DNA from: Verrucomicrobia subdivision 3 bacterium UBA693
Lineage (GTDB): Bacteria > Verrucomicrobiota > Verrucomicrobiia > Limisphaerales > UBA8199
Direction: 5' to 3'
NCBI GenBank assembly: GCA_002298785.1
Contig: DBMR01000026.1
Location: forward strand, 1 to 64,000
Length of the DNA stretch: 64,000 nucleotides
The notes beneath the pieces were generated by a model. The model was not told the origin of the DNA, ran no database searches, and worked only from the letters and a program-made list of their open reading frames with translations. The translations under genes were made by a program, and so were the position numbers. This document shows positions 60,229 to 64,000 of this stretch, in pieces; position 1 is the stretch's first letter; each line of letters starts with the position of its first letter.

Positions 60229-62166
60229 CTATTTCCCGGACGATCGGCTCTCGAGCATTTTCTCGAAATCCGGATTCGGTTTCTGGCCGGAGGCGAGCGA
60301 CTTCTGATAATGCCAGCGCGCCAACTCGACCATGGGCGGCTGTTGGGAAAGGTAGATCACCGCCAGGTTATAATGCGCGCTTCCGTAATTCGGCTGAAGC
60401 AACACGGCCCGACGCAAGGCGGCTTCAGCCGGAGCACGCAGCCCCTTTTGACTAAGGCTTAAACCCAGGTAATTCTGCACCTCGGCATTTTTGGGATCGG
60501 CCGACGCCGCCCGGCTTAATACCTCCACCGATTCATCCGTTTTACCCTGGCGATATTTCAAAGTTCCCATCAACGATAGGCTGGCTGGATCGTTGGGAGA
60601 GGCCGCCAGCGCTTGCTGCAAGCTTTTCTCGGCCTCATCCAAATGATCCTGCGCGATCTGCGTGGCCGCCAGCGCGGATAAGGCGCCCACATTGGGACCG
60701 GGTTCCTGGGTGGCCTTCCGTAGGGTGGCCGAAGCCTGATCCACCTGTCCCGCGGCAGCATCGCGCTTCGCCTCGGCTACCATCCTGGTCACCGCGGGTG
60801 AGGCCTTCTCCGCCGCCTGCTTGGTAGCTCCGCCGCTCAGGGACGGATCGGGTTTATGGAACAGCGCCAACTCTTCAGCCGAGTAAGGCACCGTGCGGGC
60901 CTCCAGCACGGCCACCCGTGCGCGCGCGGCGTTCAAATCCTTTTCCAGTTGCGCAATACGCTCTGCCGAAACCCGACTCTTGCGAGCCGCTAGTTCCTTG
61001 TTCGAGGCCTTGAGTTGCCGCTCGAAATCGTCCCGCTCTTTTTCTAATTCTTTAATTCGCGCGGTTTGCTTTGGCGATTCTTTGGCGCGCGTGCTGGTGT
61101 CCGACTGGCTACGCACTTGCTGCTCCAAGCGGGCTCGTTCCGCCCGCAACGTTTCCTGGTCCGACTGTAGCATCGCGATCTGGGCACGGGCCTGGGTGAG
61201 TTGCCGGGCCAAATCGTCGTTCGGTGTCGCCGCCTGCTGGCGCCGGGCTTCCTCGAGCTGTTTCTTGATGAGCTGATTCTCCGCCGCCAAGGCAGCGGAC
61301 CTGTCCGAAGCCGCCTGCAATTGCTCCACACGTCCGCGCAACTCCGCCTGCTCAAGCGCCGTCCGCGCAGCGGTTTGACGCTGTTGCGCCAGTTGCTGAT
61401 TCGCTTCTTCCAGAGATCGCCGCAAGGTCGCCAACTCCGCGTTCTCCGCCGGGTTCTGAGCGGCCTTCTCGTAGCGTGCCTGCAAGAGCTGGTTCGTCCC
61501 CGCCAGCGCCCGGGCGCGCTCCGTCTCTACGGCCAATTTGCGATTCGCTTCGTCGAGCGACCGCACAAGCTGCTCCACCGCCGGCGATTCAACCGGAACC
61601 GGCTTCGTCTTGCGATCCTGTTCCAGGCGGGTCTTGAGCAACTCATTTTCCTTTTGCAGCTCCCGCACCTTGTCATTGGCGCGGTTAATTTCACTGGGGT
61701 CGACCGCAGCGGGTACCGCGGCCAGGGCCTCGCGTAGCTTGGATTCCAGCAAGGATTTGTCCGCTTCCAAATCACGTACTTTCCCGCGCAGCGCCTCCGC
61801 CTCGGCATTCGTTTCAGTTCCACGCGCGGGTGCCACCGAGGGAGACTGCGAAGCAGCAGTCGCGGCCGGAACAGCAACCGGGGCGGGTGCGACGCCCGAG
61901 CCGGTGAGCGCCGCCAGCTTTTGAGCCAGATAGTTCAACCGAAACTTGACCACAGTGGGATTCCAGGTTGGACTGCCCTTTTCGAGCCGCTGTAACAATA
62001 CCTGAGCCTGGGTATACTTGACCACAGCCTCCCTTGGCTGGTTTGCCGCCAGCCCATCCCCCTCCTGGATCAAATTATAGATCTCGATATATTGGTCATC
62101 CATTCCCTCCGCTGACGCGAGGACGAGCGTGGTGAGCAATGCTCCAATAACGACAATCCACCTCAT
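60229..62166 (-). CDS. Secreted coiled-coil and TPR protein
   Basis: 645 residues: a Sec signal peptide (MRWIVVIGALLTTLVLASAEG), an alpha-helical stretch (residues 30-85, EIYNLIQEGDGLAANQPREAV), a very long coiled coil (about 130-430, rich in Glu/Lys/Arg/Leu with heptad blocks such as LEQQVRSQSD, ELEKERDDFERQL), and about four TPR units in the last 150 residues (AAEKSLQQALAASPNDPASL, ALRRAVLLQPNYGSAHYNL). It would be periplasmic, probably a scaffold or spacer. Its gene is 5 nt upstream of glgC on the same strand, suggesting one transcript. Confidence 0.85.
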   Translation of the reverse strand: MRWIVVIGALLTTLVLASAEGMDDQYIEIYNLIQEGDGLAANQPREAVVKYTQAQVLLQRLEKGSPTWNPTVVKFRLNYLAQKLAALTGSGVAPAPVAVPAATAASQSPSVAPARGTETNAEAEALRGKVRDLEADKSLLESKLREALAAVPAAVDPSEINRANDKVRELQKENELLKTRLEQDRKTKPVPVESPAVEQLVRSLDEANRKLAVETERARALAGTNQLLQARYEKAAQNPAENAELATLRRSLEEANQQLAQQRQTAARTALEQAELRGRVEQLQAASDRSAALAAENQLIKKQLEEARRQQAATPNDDLARQLTQARAQIAMLQSDQETLRAERARLEQQVRSQSDTSTRAKESPKQTARIKELEKERDDFERQLKASNKELAARKSRVSAERIAQLEKDLNAARARVAVLEARTVPYSAEELALFHKPDPSLSGGATKQAAEKASPAVTRMVAEAKRDAAAGQVDQASATLRKATQEPGPNVGALSALAATQIAQDHLDEAEKSLQQALAASPNDPASLSLMGTLKYRQGKTDESVEVLSRAASADPKNAEVQNYLGLSLSQKGLRAPAEAALRRAVLLQPNYGSAHYNLAVIYLSQQPPMVELARWHYQKSLASGQKPNPDFEKMLESRSSGK

Positions 62167-62170
62167 GACT

Positions 62171-63478
62171 CTAAATTATAGTGCCGTCAGGGATCACGGC
62201 GTTCTTGGGAATGATTACAATACCGTCGCGAATAAAATAGAGCGGATGATCCACCTTGTCCGGTTTGCCGGCGGGTGATATTTGGACATTCGCCCCGATC
62301 CGGGCATTTTTGTCCACGATAGTGTTCTCGACCCGACTGTTGGCCCCGATGCCGATCTTGGGAATGCCGCGCTTTTCGTTCTCCACGATGGACTCGATCG
62401 ATTCGTAATAATCGCTGCCGAGGAGAATCACCCGGTTCAGCAAGGTGCCCGCGCCGACGTAGCAGCGCACGCCCACGATGCTGTGGCTGATGTTGGCGCG
62501 ATTGATAATGCAGCCATCGGAAATGACAGCGTGGTCAATTTGCGCGCCATTGATCTTCGATCCGGGCAGATAACGCGGCCGGCTGAAGATCGGCGCCGAC
62601 ATGTCGAAGAAATTAAACCGCGGCAGCTCGTTGGTGACATCCAGATTCGCTTCGAAAAAGGCGCGAATGGTGCCGATGTCCTCCCAATAACCCTGGAAGA
62701 CCGAGGAATACACCCGCTGGGTCTGGATCGCTTGCGGGATGATGTGCTTACCGAAATCGGTGTGGGGATTTTCCAGCAGCTTTTTGATCACGCTACGATT
62801 GAAAACGTAGATGCCCATGGACGCGAGAAACAGCTCGCCCTCCCCTTGAATCTCGAAACGACTGTACCATTGCGGATCCAGCCGCAGCGAATCGAGCACC
62901 GCAGCGTCTTTCGGCTTCTCGACAAAGCGAGTGATCCGCCCGCTTTCATCCGTGTGCATGATGCCGAGGGACTGCGCCTCAGCGCGCACGACCGGGATGG
63001 TGGCTATTGTAATATCTGCCTGATTCTCAGCGTGGGCTTCGATGACTTTGCGAAAATCCATCCGGTAAAGCTGGTCGCCGCTAAGAATTAAGAGGTAATC
63101 CCAATCATGATTCATGAAATGAATCATGTTCTTGCGCACGGCATCAGCCGTGCCCTGGTACCACGAGGTATCGGTGAACGTCTGCTCCGCCGCCAGGATT
63201 TCCACAAAACCACCGGAAAAATGGTCGAACTTATACGACTGCGAGATGTGCCGATGCAGCGAGGCCGAGTTGAACTGAGTCAGAATATAAATGCGGCGCA
63301 ACCCAGAGTTGATGCAGTTCGAAATCGGGATATCGACCAGGCGATACTTGCCGGCCAGCGGCACCGCCGGCTTGGCCCGCTCCTTCGTCAACGGAAACAA
63401 GCGAGTGCCCTGGCCGCCACCCATGATGACGGAAAGTACATTGCTGGTATTAACAGACTGCCGGCCTGTATATGACAT
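62171..63478 (-). CDS. glgC: Glucose-1-phosphate adenylyltransferase GlgC
   Basis: 435 residues from the ATG at 63478 (MSYTGRQSVNTSNVLSVI). It makes ADP-glucose for glycogen synthesis from glucose-1-phosphate and ATP. The nucleotidyl core has VIMGGGQGTRLFPLTKERAKPAVPLAGKYRLVD (shown only at its start, MGGGQGTRLFPLT), YQGTADAVRKN, LILSGDQLYRMD, and the later FVEKPKD; the C-terminal half is a left-handed beta helix with hexapeptide repeats. The glycogen role is standard for the family. Confidence 0.95.
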   Translation of the reverse strand: MSYTGRQSVNTSNVLSVIMGGGQGTRLFPLTKERAKPAVPLAGKYRLVDIPISNCINSGLRRIYILTQFNSASLHRHISQSYKFDHFSGGFVEILAAEQTFTDTSWYQGTADAVRKNMIHFMNHDWDYLLILSGDQLYRMDFRKVIEAHAENQADITIATIPVVRAEAQSLGIMHTDESGRITRFVEKPKDAAVLDSLRLDPQWYSRFEIQGEGELFLASMGIYVFNRSVIKKLLENPHTDFGKHIIPQAIQTQRVYSSVFQGYWEDIGTIRAFFEANLDVTNELPRFNFFDMSAPIFSRPRYLPGSKINGAQIDHAVISDGCIINRANISHSIVGVRCYVGAGTLLNRVILLGSDYYESIESIVENEKRGIPKIGIGANSRVENTIVDKNARIGANVQISPAGKPDKVDHPLYFIRDGIVIIPKNAVIPDGTII

Positions 63479-63712
63479 AAAATCAACCCCGGTTGCCGCG
63501 GCCACATTGGCGCGTTCGACGAACCCATTATACCGCCAGTCACATCATTCGGGCAAGCAGGTTTGGCACTTTCCTCGCTCGACGATTCCGCACGGTCATC
63601 TTCACTCCCTGGATTCTCAAGATGAGGTTGGAGACCGCTTCAGAAATCCCGGAGCGTTCCCGACAGGCCAGAGTCAAATCTGGATCGAAACCTCTGCGCC
63701 GGCGCACAAAAT

Positions 63713-63738
63713 AAAAAACCCCCGATTTGCATCGGGGG
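63713..63738 (-). terminator. Rho-independent terminator of VPDGG-tagged gene
   Basis: CCCCCGAT (63719-63726) pairs with ATCGGGGG (63731-63738) around a 4-nt loop. In the minus-strand direction the stem is followed by TTTTTT. It stands 43 nt downstream of the stop of the last gene in the window. Confidence 0.9.
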
Positions 63739-63781
63739 CGATTTGTTTAGGGGTTAGGTCTTCTGAGTCTTACCAAAACGA

Positions 63782-64000
63782 TTAGCTCAATTTGCTGCGA
63801 ATCAAGCCGAGGCCGGTGAGGGCCATGCCGAGCAGCAACACCGAGACACCACCGTCGGGCACATTGTGGTGCCGGACCGTAATATTGTTTCCAGCCGCAG
63901 TTCCAAATTGGAACGTGGCCGAAATGGCGCTGTCCGCCGCAGTCAACCCATTCACGGCGAGAAGGAATGTGACATCCCCGGCCAGGAACGGATTGTGGGG
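63782..64000 (-). CDS. C-terminal end of a VPDGG-CTERM exported protein (partial)
   Basis: Only the last 72 codons lie in the window; the gene continues past 64000. The protein ends with VPDGGVSVLLLGMALTGLGL, then IRSKLS. This is the three-part layout of PEP-CTERM-like sorting signals: a short motif (here VPDGG), a membrane helix, and a basic cluster at the end. The verrucomicrobial variant is usually VPDSG. Such proteins are processed by an exosortase/archaeosortase. The preceding residues are Gly/Thr/Asn-rich beta-type. A terminator follows at 63713. Confidence 0.85.
   Translation of the reverse strand, partial: PHNPFLAGDVTFLLAVNGLTAADSAISATFQFGTAAGNNITVRHHNVPDGGVSVLLLGMALTGLGLIRSKLS

Overview
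The window looks like a chromosomal segment of a high-GC Gram-negative bacterium of the phylum Verrucomicrobiota, probably a soil or freshwater relative of the Pedosphaera/Limisphaera group. The reasons are a C-terminal VPDGG sorting tag like the verrucomicrobial VPDSG-CTERM signal at the right edge, a division and cell-wall (dcw) cluster with a LysM gene inserted and murC and murE missing, large secreted proteins of a type common in that phylum, and short GC-rich dispersed repeats. This placement is inferred from gene content and was not tested by phylogeny.

Layout. 1-7.6 kb: small secreted or regulatory genes, a family 2 glycosyltransferase and an ECF sigma-factor operon. 7.9-16.1 kb: a very large secreted hydrolase-like protein, an acyltransferase/acyl-ACP synthetase fusion, a LysR regulator and a lipid kinase. 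16.1-16.9 kb: a gene-free, repeat-rich stretch. 16.9-21.1 kb: a sugar-acid type dehydrogenase, a LarA-type nickel racemase homologue and aspS. 21.3-26.1 kb: a lipoprotein esterase, a PQQ-type propeller protein and a dicarboxylate or glutamate symporter, followed by tRNA-Ser(GGA).

26.3-43.5 kb is the heart of the window. It is one minus-strand dcw cluster in the order mraZ, an unknown gene, rsmH, ftsL, ftsI, murF, mraY, murD-like, LysM, ftsW, murG, murB, ddl, ftsQ, ftsA, ftsZ. Most genes overlap or nearly touch. An array of four 10-bp TGGG-type MraZ boxes lies upstream of mraZ. Most enzymes keep their catalytic motifs, with two exceptions. The MurD homologue has lost nearly all catalytic residues, including the P-loop lysine and the carbamylated lysine. 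FtsZ has lost the N and D of its T7 catalytic loop and most of the T1 glycine loop. murC and murE are absent from their usual places. This altered division and wall-precursor machinery is the most unusual system I see.

43.8-51.4 kb: queA, a RibD-like reductase, a cobalamin adenosyltransferase, small membrane and lipoproteins, an outer-membrane protein, a pseudouridine synthase and a TMTC-like membrane TPR protein. 51.4-56.4 kb: a four-gene two-component relay operon with 4-nt overlaps, and a PocR-AraC regulator. 56.8-64 kb: an amidase, an HNH nuclease, a YjbQ protein, a TPR/coiled-coil secreted protein, glgC, and the 3' end of a VPDGG-tagged exported protein.
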